DNA of 40,120 nucleotides from Clostridiales bacterium (GTDB taxonomy: Bacteria; Bacillota; Clostridia; Oscillospirales; Acutalibacteraceae), in the NCBI GenBank assembly GCA_021200555.1, contig JAJQGK010000052.1, forward strand, positions 1-40,120, read 5' to 3'. Below the pieces are notes generated by a model. The model was not told the DNA's origin and did no database searches. It saw only the letters and a list, made by a program, of their open reading frames with translations. Both the position numbers and the translations under genes were made by a program. Below are positions 32,531 through 39,978 of this stretch, one piece after another. The stretch's first letter is position 1. Every line of letters starts with the position of its first letter.

Positions 32531-33403
32531 TTATTCAGCCTCCTTTTCTGCTCTTGCTACTCTCTGTTCATAAGTTTTGTTAAGGCTTTCCTTTGCCTTT
32601 TCGTATGTATCATCGTCAATGGAACCGTAATGCCAGGTATAATCACCCTCCATAAAGTCGATGCCGCAGCCCTTGACGGTATTGCTTAATATCATAACGG
32701 GGCTGTCCGTTTCGTTTGCAAGAGCAAAATCAACGGCTTCACAGATCTCCTTTATGTTGTTGCCGTCAATTTCCTTGACGATAAATCCGAATGATCTCCA
32801 CTTGTCGGCTAAGGGCTCAAGCCTCATAACGTCTTCTGTTTTTCCGTCAATCATACACTTGTTGCGGTCAACAAAGGCAATCATATTTGTCACCTTGTAA
32901 TGCGCCGCCGACATGGCAGCCTCCCAGTTAGAGCCCTCGTCGCATTCACCGTCGCCGAGTACGACATAGGTCTTATAATCCTTGCCCAAAACTCTTGCCG
33001 CAAGAGCCGTTCCCACCGCTATGGACAGTCCGTGTCCCAGAGAGCCTGTGGAAGCGTCAACGCCTACGATTTTGTTTGAGTCAAGGTGCATACCCATTTT
33101 TGAGTTTGTAAGGTTGAAGGTTTTAAGCATTTCCTTGTCGTTAAAGCCCAAATCGCAGAGAAGGGGAGCGTATGCGACTGCTGCGTGTCCCTTTGAGAGA
33201 ATAAATCTGTCTCTGTCCTCCCATTGGGGGTTCTTTACGTCAATATGCATATATTTGTGGTAAAGAACGGTCATAATGTCGAGAACGCTGAGACCTCCGC
33301 CGATATGTCCGCTTCCTGCCCAGTGAGTGGTGTCGAGGGTAAGAAGCCTGAGCTCATGCGCTTTTTTTTCAAGAGCAAGCCATTCAGCTTTTGTAAGTGG
33401 CAT
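32531..33403 (-). CDS. Transketolase-like protein, N-terminal half (diphosphate-binding domain)
   Basis: This is the thiamine-diphosphate-binding half of a split transketolase. It shows GHIGGGLSVLDIM, the ILSKGHAAVAYAPLL motif, the SLGHGLSIAVGTALAAR segment and the ThDP/metal motif GDGECDEGSNWEAAMSA. The 290 residues are normal for an N subunit. It transfers two-carbon ketol units; the donor and acceptor here are unknown. It is the third gene of the operon, 97 bp after the aminotransferase stop, with a GGAGG-type ribosome-binding site. Confidence 0.93.
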   Translation of the reverse strand: MPLTKAEWLALEKKAHELRLLTLDTTHWAGSGHIGGGLSVLDIMTVLYHKYMHIDVKNPQWEDRDRFILSKGHAAVAYAPLLCDLGFNDKEMLKTFNLTNSKMGMHLDSNKIVGVDASTGSLGHGLSIAVGTALAARVLGKDYKTYVVLGDGECDEGSNWEAAMSAAHYKVTNMIAFVDRNKCMIDGKTEDVMRLEPLADKWRSFGFIVKEIDGNNIKEICEAVDFALANETDSPVMILSNTVKGCGIDFMEGDYTWHYGSIDDDTYEKAKESLNKTYEQRVARAEKEAE

Positions 33404-33500
33404 AATTTTTCCTCCGTTTTTTATTTTTAAGGCGTAAATTTCAATTCCCGCCTATAGATTTCGTTGAATGAAATAATGTGATTTGCTTTCTTTTTTCGGT

Positions 33501-34763
33501 TTAAAACGCTTCGGGATGATTTTTTCTTACAGTCTTAAACGCATCGTCGGCAACCTCGCAGGTGTACTTAATATCCTCATCTGTAAGAGAGGCGTTCATA
33601 AAGTGGTTATGGTGACTTGCAAGGAAAATTCCCCTGTGAACCATCTCTTGAATCCAGTCCTGATGCAGGAAGAGAGAGTCGTCGTTGGCAATTCTCAGAT
33701 AGAACAATGCAGGCTCGCCGGAAACAACAAGATCAAAGCCGTTGTTTTTCGCCGCTTCCTTAAGACCGTCTGTCAATTTTTTGCTCATTTCCCTGAACAT
33801 CTTGGGAGTATCAAGCTTTTTCATTTTGTCAATACAGGCAAGACCGGCGGCAAAGGGAATTGCACTCATCCAGTAGCTGCCCGTGTATGACAGACCGCTC
33901 ATTGCGCTTTTAAGGAAATCCTTACCGCAGAGACATGATACATTCCAGCCGTTTGCTATTGCCTTGCAGAAGCAGATAAGATCCGCCTCAAAGCCGTAAT
34001 AATGATCGGAGCCGGCAATATCAAGTCTGAAACCGGAGCGAACATCATCGATTATCATTACTATGCCCTTTTCGGTGCAGAGCTGCCTGACCTTCTGCCA
34101 ATAACCCTCTTCGGGAAGGATATTGTCAAAGAAGTTGCCGTGGAGATAAGGCGTTGCAATAAATGCGGCTATTTCTCCCTCGTTTTCATCCATAACCTTT
34201 TCAAGAGCGGGAATATCGTTCCAGTCAACATAAAGGTTGTTTGCGACGTCCTCAGGCAGAACGCCCGGATAGTCGATTTTCTGCGTCCATGGCGATACGC
34301 CGTGATAAAAGCCGTTTATGAATATAATCTTTTTCTTGTGGGTGTAATAACGGGCGCACATAATTGCGGCCTGAGTTACGTCGTTGCCGTTTTTGGCGAA
34401 AAATGCCCAATCTGCGCTGGCAACCGTGTCAACCATAAGTTCCGCAAGCTCTACCATCTTGTATGAAGGCGTGGTGGTGCAGTTTTCAAGCTTGGCCTGT
34501 TCAATGGCTGCAGCGTTTACGTCGGGATCGTTGTAACCCAAAACATTCGGACCGTAGGCGCACATATAATCCAAATATCTGTTGCCGTCAACATCCCAAA
34601 TATAGGAACCCTCGGCTCTTTCGCTGAAGTAGGGCCAGGATGTGGGGGGAATCCAAAGTCCCTCTGCAGGTCCCAGATGACCGTAGATGCCGGAAGGTAT
34701 TACCTGTACCGCGCGTTTGTACCATTCCTGACTTTTTGTATGATCGCAATATTTTGAAGCCAT
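33501..34763 (-). CDS. Class III PLP aminotransferase, glutamate-1-semialdehyde aminomutase-like
   Basis: A fold-type I PLP enzyme of 420 residues. The PLP lysine is K267 in CFCKAIANGW, the ring-nitrogen Asp is in the IIDDVRSGF motif (about 239), and the cofactor-phosphate region is KNGNDVTQAAIMCAR where GSAM enzymes have NSGTEA. The YHG motif lies at 153-155. The KNG-x-D variant recalls GSAM-like aminotransferases of sugar and polysaccharide pathways, not those of haem biosynthesis. Substrate unknown. It is the second gene of the operon; the split transketolase behind it suggests it aminates a ketose or ketol product or makes its substrate. Confidence 0.9.
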   Translation of the reverse strand: MASKYCDHTKSQEWYKRAVQVIPSGIYGHLGPAEGLWIPPTSWPYFSERAEGSYIWDVDGNRYLDYMCAYGPNVLGYNDPDVNAAAIEQAKLENCTTTPSYKMVELAELMVDTVASADWAFFAKNGNDVTQAAIMCARYYTHKKKIIFINGFYHGVSPWTQKIDYPGVLPEDVANNLYVDWNDIPALEKVMDENEGEIAAFIATPYLHGNFFDNILPEEGYWQKVRQLCTEKGIVMIIDDVRSGFRLDIAGSDHYYGFEADLICFCKAIANGWNVSCLCGKDFLKSAMSGLSYTGSYWMSAIPFAAGLACIDKMKKLDTPKMFREMSKKLTDGLKEAAKNNGFDLVVSGEPALFYLRIANDDSLFLHQDWIQEMVHRGIFLASHHNHFMNASLTDEDIKYTCEVADDAFKTVRKNHPEAF

Positions 34764-34776
34764 AATTAAAACCTCC

Positions 34777-35535
34777 TTAAGCCAGATACAGACCTACAAG
34801 GTCAAGTATTCTGTTCATGTTGTCAACCATGGAAATCATTCCGCCCATGGTAATCAATCCTTGCCCGATACAGGCAACGGAATTGACATTGCCGTCAAAT
34901 AAATCCCTTGCCAGCTTCATTGAACTGAATTCCATTAAAGCTCTCGGTGAGTCGGGCGCTTTTTTTATGGTGATAAGATGATGATGTCTTACGCATATTG
35001 TGGCTTTGGGACCGTCCTTTATTGACATGAGAATATCGCCGTCCACTATTTGAGATGCGGTGAATTTTCCGATTTCGTCTTGGTTGCCTATTTGAGCAAT
35101 GGCAACGGCAATTGTGTAAAACATAAGAGATGTGCTTATGTTGAAAAATCTCTCATCCTTCAGATCGGCGGGATCCGGACGCATGTATTTGCTTAAAAGA
35201 TCGGTGAGGGGAACAAAGGATTTAAGTAAAAATCCGATGTGCGTAAAACCCTTTGAGGGGATAGGGGTAACAGTGCCGTCAATCAAACCGTTGAATTTTT
35301 CGCATGAGGAGAAGGGAAGCTTAACGTCGCAGTCGCCGATGCCGTCTTCCATCCTGCACCTTCCGTTTTTGAAAGTAATCGTTGCCTTGGGCCCGTTTTT
35401 AACGTCAAAGCCTATTGATACAGGCTTTTTATTGGTGAGAATAGCCCGTGCGTTTTCATCCAGTTCGCAGAGATTTTCAAGAGTACCCAAAACGGCATAC
35501 ATATTTATGTACGCAAGTGTTTTTGCATCTGTCAA
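34777..35535 (-). CDS. Tandem SCP2-like protein, first of the operon
   Basis: The 252 residues show an SCP2-like half (PVSIGFDVKNGPKATITFKN, DCDVKLPFSSCEKFNGLIDG), a hydrophobic helical hinge (GFLLKSFVPLTDLL), and a second half (GDILMSIKDGPKATICVRHH, MEFSSMKLARDLFDGNV). The repeated DGPKAT/NGPKAT motif shows internal duplication. No signal peptide or catalytic motif is visible. The TTG start at 35535 has an excellent AAGGAGGA 7 bases upstream. It leads the operon and mirrors the last gene in layout, so the two probably act together, perhaps as lipid or hydrophobic-ligand carriers. Confidence 0.72.
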   Translation of the reverse strand: MTDAKTLAYINMYAVLGTLENLCELDENARAILTNKKPVSIGFDVKNGPKATITFKNGRCRMEDGIGDCDVKLPFSSCEKFNGLIDGTVTPIPSKGFTHIGFLLKSFVPLTDLLSKYMRPDPADLKDERFFNISTSLMFYTIAVAIAQIGNQDEIGKFTASQIVDGDILMSIKDGPKATICVRHHHLITIKKAPDSPRALMEFSSMKLARDLFDGNVNSVACIGQGLITMGGMISMVDNMNRILDLVGLYLA

Positions 35536-35607
35536 AATAAAATCCTCCTTTTTGTGCCGGTAAACTGTAAATTATTCGACTCGGCAGTTTTATTTTATAC
35601 AATATAT

Positions 35608-35636
35608 ATAATAACAAAAAATATTATATAAGTCAA
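35608..35636 (-). promoter_or_regulatory. Predicted sigma-A promoter of the transketolase/SCP2 operon
   Basis: On the minus strand TTGACT (35636-35631) and TATTAT (35613-35608) are 17 bases apart, about 73 bases before the TTG start of the first gene. Confidence 0.65.
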
Positions 35637-35662
35637 TAAAATTCCAAATAATTAAAGAAATG

Positions 35663-35703
35663 ATATAAAATAAAAAACCGAAGACCTTTACAGTCAACGG
35701 TTT
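35663..35703 (-). terminator. Intrinsic terminator after tRNA-Ala
   Basis: On the minus strand AAACCG (35703-35698) pairs with CGGTTT (35680-35675), followed by a T-rich run. Confidence 0.65.
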
Positions 35704-35711
35704 AATATAGA

Positions 35712-35787
35712 TGGTGGACCTGAAGAGGATTGAACTCTCGACCTCTCGGATGCGAACCGAACGCTCTCCCAGCTGAGCTACAGGCCC
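35712..35787 (-). tRNA. tRNA-Ala(CGC), CCA encoded
   Basis: On the minus strand GGGCCTG pairs with CAGGTCC, including the G3-U70 wobble that marks alanine tRNAs. The D arm (GCTCAGCTGGGAGAGC), anticodon loop TTCGCAT (anticodon CGC) and T arm (GTTCAATC) are all present, and the gene ends in A plus CCA. It decodes GCG. Confidence 0.93.
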
Positions 35788-35889
35788 TTGTATATGATTT
35801 TCGGAAGTCCCGAAACCGATGTTTATTATATAACTTGCAGAGTAATTTGTCAAGTGTTGAAAAATATTTTTTCAATAGAGGCAGACAAT

Positions 35890-35939
35890 CAAAAAATAAA
35901 AAGCCTCGACATACCCTAATTTTAGGTCTTCCGAGACTT
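35890..35939 (-). terminator. Intrinsic terminator after tRNA-Val
   Basis: On the minus strand AAGTCTCG (35939-35932) pairs, with one mismatch, with CGAGGCTT (35908-35901). An inner ACCTAA/TTAGGG stem extends it. TTTTTATTTTTT follows. Confidence 0.8.
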
Positions 35940-35944
35940 TTATT

Positions 35945-36021
35945 TGGTGGAGACTGGCGGACTCGAACCGCCGACCTCCTGCGTGTGAAGCAGGCGCTCT
36001 AACCGGCTGAGCTAAGCCTCC
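35945..36021 (-). tRNA. tRNA-Val(CAC), CCA encoded
   Basis: On the minus strand the acceptor arm GGAGGCT pairs with AGTCTCC. The anticodon stem CCTGC/GCAGG encloses TTCACAC (anticodon CAC), and the T loop is GTTCGAGT. A73 and CCA follow. It decodes GTG. It lies 157 bp upstream of tRNA-Ala, with its own terminator between. Confidence 0.94.
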
Positions 36022-36054
36022 TCATTTTTACAGCCGATAACTTGAATGACACTG

Positions 36055-36232
36055 TTAAGTAAGCACTGATTAAATTGAGTGCGACGAATGCTTAGAGGAT
36101 TTTTTGCAAGACAAGGAACAAAGCGCAAGGAATACTGTCGTATTGTGAGCATTTGTGACGATGTATTGCGGAAAATCAGCAAGCAGGCGGCGTGCTCAGC
36201 ATTTATGCGTGATTTGATCAGTGGTTACTTGA
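36055..36232 (+). mobile_element. MITE-like element, copy B (178 bp, best preserved)
   Basis: The left end TTAAGTAAGCACTGATTAAA and the right end TTTGATCAGTGGTTACTTGA are 21-bp inverted repeats with three mismatches. The interior matches copy A almost base for base (for example AAGACAAGGAACAAAGCGCA). The open frame across it is not a gene. It lies just beyond the tRNA-Val gene. Confidence 0.9.
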
Positions 36233-36327
36233 GTATTTTAACACAACGATATTGTAAGTTCAAGTGTTTTATTAAAATTTTTTTTCAAGAATAAGTTTTC
36301 AATATTTGATGAATTGGACAAAACACC

Positions 36328-36356
36328 TTTACATTCTTATTCAGTTATGATAAAAT
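36328..36356 (+). promoter_or_regulatory. Predicted sigma-A promoter of the dockerin surface-protein gene
   Basis: TTTACA (36328-36333) and TAAAAT (36351-36356) are 17 bases apart, 54 bases before the start codon. Confidence 0.65.
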
Positions 36357-36410
36357 TAGCATATATAAAATTTTGTTTGCGGCAAATTTTACAAAAAAAG
36401 AGGATAAATT

Positions 36411-38675
36411 ATGCGTACAAAGGCGTTATTAAAATTTACGGCTGCGGTTATGTCGGCGGTTATGATTTTAACCGCTGTGTCTCTTGCTCCGATAAAATCA
36501 AATTTTACAGCCTCGGCAGCGTCGTCAAATCCCACTGCGGATTGCTCTGTGGGGGATGTTATTGAGTTTGGTTCATATCCGTCAAGCGAGGTTGTGGACG
36601 CCGACGTCATTTCATTCCTGAATGAGCTTGATAAAACATGGACAGCTTATGAATACTATTACGGTATGGACAGCGTGGGATCGGCCGCTGTGGGAAATTA
36701 TATGTATTATTGCGATATTATGTATAACGGTGAAAAGTACCGAGGGGTTTACTTTACGGAGTACCGCCCGTATTATACGTATTATTCCGCTTCATCGGGC
36801 AATTCCTATATTGACGATAACGGCTATTCCTCCGATACGGTTTACTGGTTTAAATACGAGTCCCTGAAATGGCGTGTTTTGGATCCCGATGATGGACTTG
36901 TGCTTTGTGAAAGCATTGTTGACGCCCAGCCTTATCAAAGCTTGATTTATAAGAACGGAAGCGACTATTACTGCAATTCGGATTTTTCGGCATATGCGAA
37001 CAATTACGCCGAAAGCTCGGTAAGAATATGGTTGAACAATGCTTTTTACAATACGGCGTTTTCTTCAAGCGAAAAAGTTCAAATTTCCCCGTCCGATGTT
37101 GACAACAGTGCAAGTGACTCCGTTTACGGCAGCGGAACAACCTCCGATAAAATTTTTCTTCTGTCTTTTGCCGAAGCGACAAATTCCGATTACGGTTTTT
37201 CTTCAAGCAGCGGCGCTACATCTAAGAGACAGGCGAAAGGAACGGATTACGCCAAAATCCAAGGACTTGCCGATGGCTATTGGCGTTTGCGTACAGCCGG
37301 AACCGCCTCCGATGCCTCTTACAACGTTAATAATTTCGGGCTGATTAGCAAGAATTTCAATGCCAACATTACATATTCCGGAATACGGCCGGCGTTCAGG
37401 TTCAATACCGCCGAAATAACGGTTGACTCCGTTACACTCGATAAAGACGAGCTCATATTAAAAGAAAAAGAAACAGCAGCCCTTACCGCAACGGTTCTTC
37501 CTGAGGACTGCATTGATAAGTCCGTAGTGTGGTACTCCTCTCATCCCGATGTGGCGGTTGTTTCAACCGACGGAACGGTTATTGCCAAAAGCGCCGGAGA
37601 TACCGTAATTACGGTAACGGCTGTCGGCGGTTTTACAGATCAATGCAAGGTTACGGTGGAACATAATTATACAATTTCAACGACCGATCCCACATGTACG
37701 GAGGATGGCTGCACCGTCTATCTGTGCTTGTTGTGCGGATACAGATATGAGGAAAATATCCCTGCATTGGGTCACAGCTACGGCGAATGGGAAACGGTAA
37801 CGGAAGCGACTGTAAAAGCCAAAGGCGAGGAGCAAAGAGTCTGTTCCGTGTGCGGAGAAACGGAAACGAGGGATATTACCAAGCTTACAGCCGAGGAGAC
37901 TACAACGGCGGAAGAAACCACCGCAAATCCTGCCGAACACGCATCGAGCATTTCCGAAACAACTACCGTAAAATCCGAATATACAACGAGCGTTGCGGAA
38001 ACAACCACCGTAAAATCTGAACACGCAGAGGGCAGCACGGAAACAACCGCAGCCGAACCGGAAGCGACCACGGCAAAATCAGAAAACACAACAAATAAAG
38101 CCGAAGCAACCACGGCTGGACCCGAAGCGACCACGGGCAAAGCGGAAAATACCGGAAATAAAGAAGATATCGCAACCGAAAACTCCGATGCGGACTTAAC
38201 CGGTGAAGAGTCCTCCGCAGACAGTCCCGAAAAAACCACGGACAATGCCGAGGTTACTGTTCCCTTTGAAGAACAGTCAGTTATTGCCGATAAGGTTGAC
38301 GGCGAAAATATTATTTTCCTTGATCCCGAGACAACAGCGGGGGAGTTTAAATCGTCCCTCGGCAGCACAGCGGTCAAAGTGAACGACTGCTACGGTTGGG
38401 AGCTTGAAGACGGCGAGCTTATAGGCACCGGCTGTAGTGTCCAATATCTCGACAGCGAGGGAAATATAAATGCTGAATACTCTGTTATCGTTACCGGAGA
38501 TGTTGACGGAAACGGCAAAATCACGGCAGCGGACGGAAGACTTGCGTTGAGAGCGGCGGCGTTGCTTGATACCCTTGACGAGCTTCAGACTGTTGCGGCG
38601 GATATGGACGCCGATATGTATATTAAACCCGCAGACGCCAGAGCGATTTTACGCAAAGCCGCAAGATTGGATTAA
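36411..38675 (+). CDS. Secreted multi-domain protein with DUF6273-like, Big2 and dockerin-like modules
   Basis: A signal peptide (about 1-36, cleaved near SAAS) is followed by a DUF6273-like domain (about 45-330: WRVLDPDDGLVLCES, RIWLNNAFYNTAFS, GIRPAFRF), a Big2 immunoglobulin-like domain (about 336-417: VTLDKDELILKEKETAALTA), a small four-Cys ribbon region (about 420-490: CLLCGY, CSVCGE), a Thr/Glu-rich linker with tandem repeats (about 493-620), and a C-terminal dockerin-like module with two calcium-loop repeats (GDVDGNGKITAADG at about 695 and DMDADMYIKPADAR). The dockerin should bind a cohesin on the surface or in a complex; no scaffoldin is in the window. AGAGGA precedes the ATG. The C-terminus is paralogous to the remnant at 11175-11441. 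Confidence 0.9.
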   Translation: MRTKALLKFTAAVMSAVMILTAVSLAPIKSNFTASAASSNPTADCSVGDVIEFGSYPSSEVVDADVISFLNELDKTWTAYEYYYGMDSVGSAAVGNYMYYCDIMYNGEKYRGVYFTEYRPYYTYYSASSGNSYIDDNGYSSDTVYWFKYESLKWRVLDPDDGLVLCESIVDAQPYQSLIYKNGSDYYCNSDFSAYANNYAESSVRIWLNNAFYNTAFSSSEKVQISPSDVDNSASDSVYGSGTTSDKIFLLSFAEATNSDYGFSSSSGATSKRQAKGTDYAKIQGLADGYWRLRTAGTASDASYNVNNFGLISKNFNANITYSGIRPAFRFNTAEITVDSVTLDKDELILKEKETAALTATVLPEDCIDKSVVWYSSHPDVAVVSTDGTVIAKSAGDTVITVTAVGGFTDQCKVTVEHNYTISTTDPTCTEDGCTVYLCLLCGYRYEENIPALGHSYGEWETVTEATVKAKGEEQRVCSVCGETETRDITKLTAEETTTAEETTANPAEHASSISETTTVKSEYTTSVAETTTVKSEHAEGSTETTAAEPEATTAKSENTTNKAEATTAGPEATTGKAENTGNKEDIATENSDADLTGEESSADSPEKTTDNAEVTVPFEEQSVIADKVDGENIIFLDPETTAGEFKSSLGSTAVKVNDCYGWELEDGELIGTGCSVQYLDSEGNINAEYSVIVTGDVDGNGKITAADGRLALRAAALLDTLDELQTVAADMDADMYIKPADARAILRKAARLD
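37956..38150 (+). repeat. Degenerate 42-bp tandem repeats encoding the Thr/Glu linker
   Basis: GAAACAACTACCGTAAAATC (37956) recurs 42 bases later (37998) with two changes, then decays into shorter ETTA/EATT-like units. The repeats encode an extended, probably glycosylatable linker ahead of the dockerin module. Copy number is likely to vary between strains. Confidence 0.75.
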
Positions 38676-38690
38676 ATAAGAATAAGAAAA

Positions 38691-38790
38691 TTAAGTAGGC
38701 ATTGATTAAATCGAGAGCGATGTATTGCAGAAAAATCAGCAAACAGGTGGCGGTGATGCGTCAGGCGTGATTTAATCAGCGGTAACTTAA
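38691..38790 (+). mobile_element. MITE-like element, copy C (100 bp, internally deleted)
   Basis: Both ends are kept (TTAAGTAGGCATTGATTAAA and TTTAATCAGCGGTAACTTAA), but about 78 bp of interior between the first 25 bp and the GATGTATTGC segment is missing. It begins 15 bp after the dockerin gene. Confidence 0.85.
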
Positions 38791-38795
38791 ATAAG

Positions 38796-38837
38796 CCCCA
38801 CGCTGTTCCGGCAAATTCGGAAACGGCATGGGGTTTG
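38796..38837. terminator. Hairpin terminator between the dockerin gene and the QueD-like gene
   Basis: CCCCA-CGC-GTTCCG pairs with CGGAA-GC-TGGGG with small internal loops around a 7-base loop. It lies between two converging genes and probably serves both. Confidence 0.65.
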
Positions 38838-38855
38838 GTCATTCAATACTCGGTA

Positions 38856-39425
38856 TTATTTTTTATACCCGCATTTCGGGCATACTCCGTTTTCGTTCAG
38901 CGCCACTCCGCAAAGGGGACATCTTTCAACGCTTCTGAATACGTCATATTCCTGAGTTGCGGCGTTGACTCCGCTGGTAAATGTGATTTTCGCTATGTTC
39001 AGCTTGTCTTTAAGCAGATCATAGACAATTTTAATCATACCCTCCACAGTCATTGTCTCTTTTGTGACTATCAATCGGCATTCGGGGTATGAAACAGCCA
39101 AATCGGTTTTAAATGCAGGTCCTTTCATTGTGTTGGACGGTGCGCCGTCTCGTATTCCCTGTTGCTCGTAAACCTCAAGGATTGCCGGCAAAAGCGGATC
39201 GTCCTCACGCAAAATAAGCGCATGATCAAAATTTTGCAGCACATTCCATGCTGTTTTTTTAATTTCATTGCACGGGAAAACCATATTAACGCTTGGAGTC
39301 AGCAATACGCTGTCCTCTACTTCAAGAGTCAATACTCCCGTGTGTCCGTGCAGATACTGGGCTTCTCCGTAAAATCCGTAAAATCTGTGTGCGTACTGCA
39401 AGTCGAATGTTGTGATACTTCTCAT
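38856..39425 (-). CDS. 6-pyruvoyl-tetrahydropterin synthase/QueD-like protein with C-terminal zinc ribbon
   Basis: A PTPS/QueD-fold protein of 189 residues. The zinc histidines are kept (H13, H26 and H28 in YLHGH), as are the FDHALIL motif and the substrate-anchoring Glu in MTVEGM (E128). The catalytic Cys that sits four residues before HGH in QueD is replaced by Ala22, with Glu21 next to it. The chain ends in a CPLC/CPKC zinc ribbon (C169, C172, C182, C185) not found in ordinary QueD. No other queuosine or folate genes are nearby. It is likely a non-canonical pterin enzyme or binding protein. GGAGGACAT lies upstream of the ATG. Confidence 0.85.
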   Translation of the reverse strand: MRSITTFDLQYAHRFYGFYGEAQYLHGHTGVLTLEVEDSVLLTPSVNMVFPCNEIKKTAWNVLQNFDHALILREDDPLLPAILEVYEQQGIRDGAPSNTMKGPAFKTDLAVSYPECRLIVTKETMTVEGMIKIVYDLLKDKLNIAKITFTSGVNAATQEYDVFRSVERCPLCGVALNENGVCPKCGYKK

Positions 39426-39553
39426 GGTGGTATGTCCTCCGTTATATTGTATATTTGCGGGATTTAAACTGCACCCGCATATGCAGTATTGGGGGGCAGC
39501 GGTCGGCAGCAGCTTGTCCGCAGCACCATATGATTACAGAAGCAAAGCAAATA

Positions 39554-39958
39554 TCAGATTTTTACGGCTTGTTCACCGTCCTTAGCACAAAATTCCTCGT
39601 TATTCCGGCGGCAGTCGTCGCAGCGATAAAATATTTTAAGGTCATAATAATCGGGCTTGACGCCGCAGCTTTTTTCAAGCATATCGGAAATATCCTGTAC
39701 GGTTATGTCGCTGATTTTCCCGCAGCATCGGCAAATCAGGTGATCGTGTCTCAGTGGACGGTCGTAGCAATCCGCCTTGCCGTCAAATACGATTTTTCGG
39801 ATTTTCCCTTCTTCGCAAAGAGCGTGCAAATTGTTGTATACCGTTGCCAGTGTGACACGCTTGCCCGATGTTCTGAGACGGTAGAAAATATCGTCTGCCG
39901 TGGGATGATCGTCTGATTTAAGCACCATATTCAGAATTTGTTCTTTGTTGTCTGACAT
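39554..39958 (-). CDS. perR: Fur-family peroxide-stress regulator, PerR-like
   Basis: A Fur-family metalloregulator of 134 residues. The winged-helix DNA-binding region contains HPTADDIFYRLR and TLATVYNNL. The dimerisation domain has the PerR-like metal set: H18, D66, H71 and H73 (YDRPLRHDH), and two structural zinc pairs (C76/C79 in CRCCG, C113/C116 in CDDC). Asp at 66 favours PerR over Fur. The ATG at 39958 is chosen because AAGGTG is 6 bases before it. The reading frame continues upstream into MITE copy E, which lies about 20 bp from the start, so the promoter is in or beyond the element. Confidence 0.88.
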   Translation of the reverse strand: MSDNKEQILNMVLKSDDHPTADDIFYRLRTSGKRVTLATVYNNLHALCEEGKIRKIVFDGKADCYDRPLRHDHLICRCCGKISDITVQDISDMLEKSCGVKPDYYDLKIFYRCDDCRRNNEEFCAKDGEQAVKI

Positions 39959-39978
39959 CATATTCACCTTGTCTGTCA

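Noticed and set aside
35712-36021. tRNA genes as an integration site for the island
   Set aside because: The tRNAs are about 25 kb away from the island; no integrase or duplicated tRNA end is seen next to it.
36079-36294. 71-residue open frame as a gene
   Set aside because: It lies mostly within MITE copy B and recurs wherever the element occurs, so it is not coding.
37956-38150. CRISPR-like repeats
   Set aside because: The 42-bp repeats are in frame, degenerate, lack spacers and encode a Thr/Glu linker.
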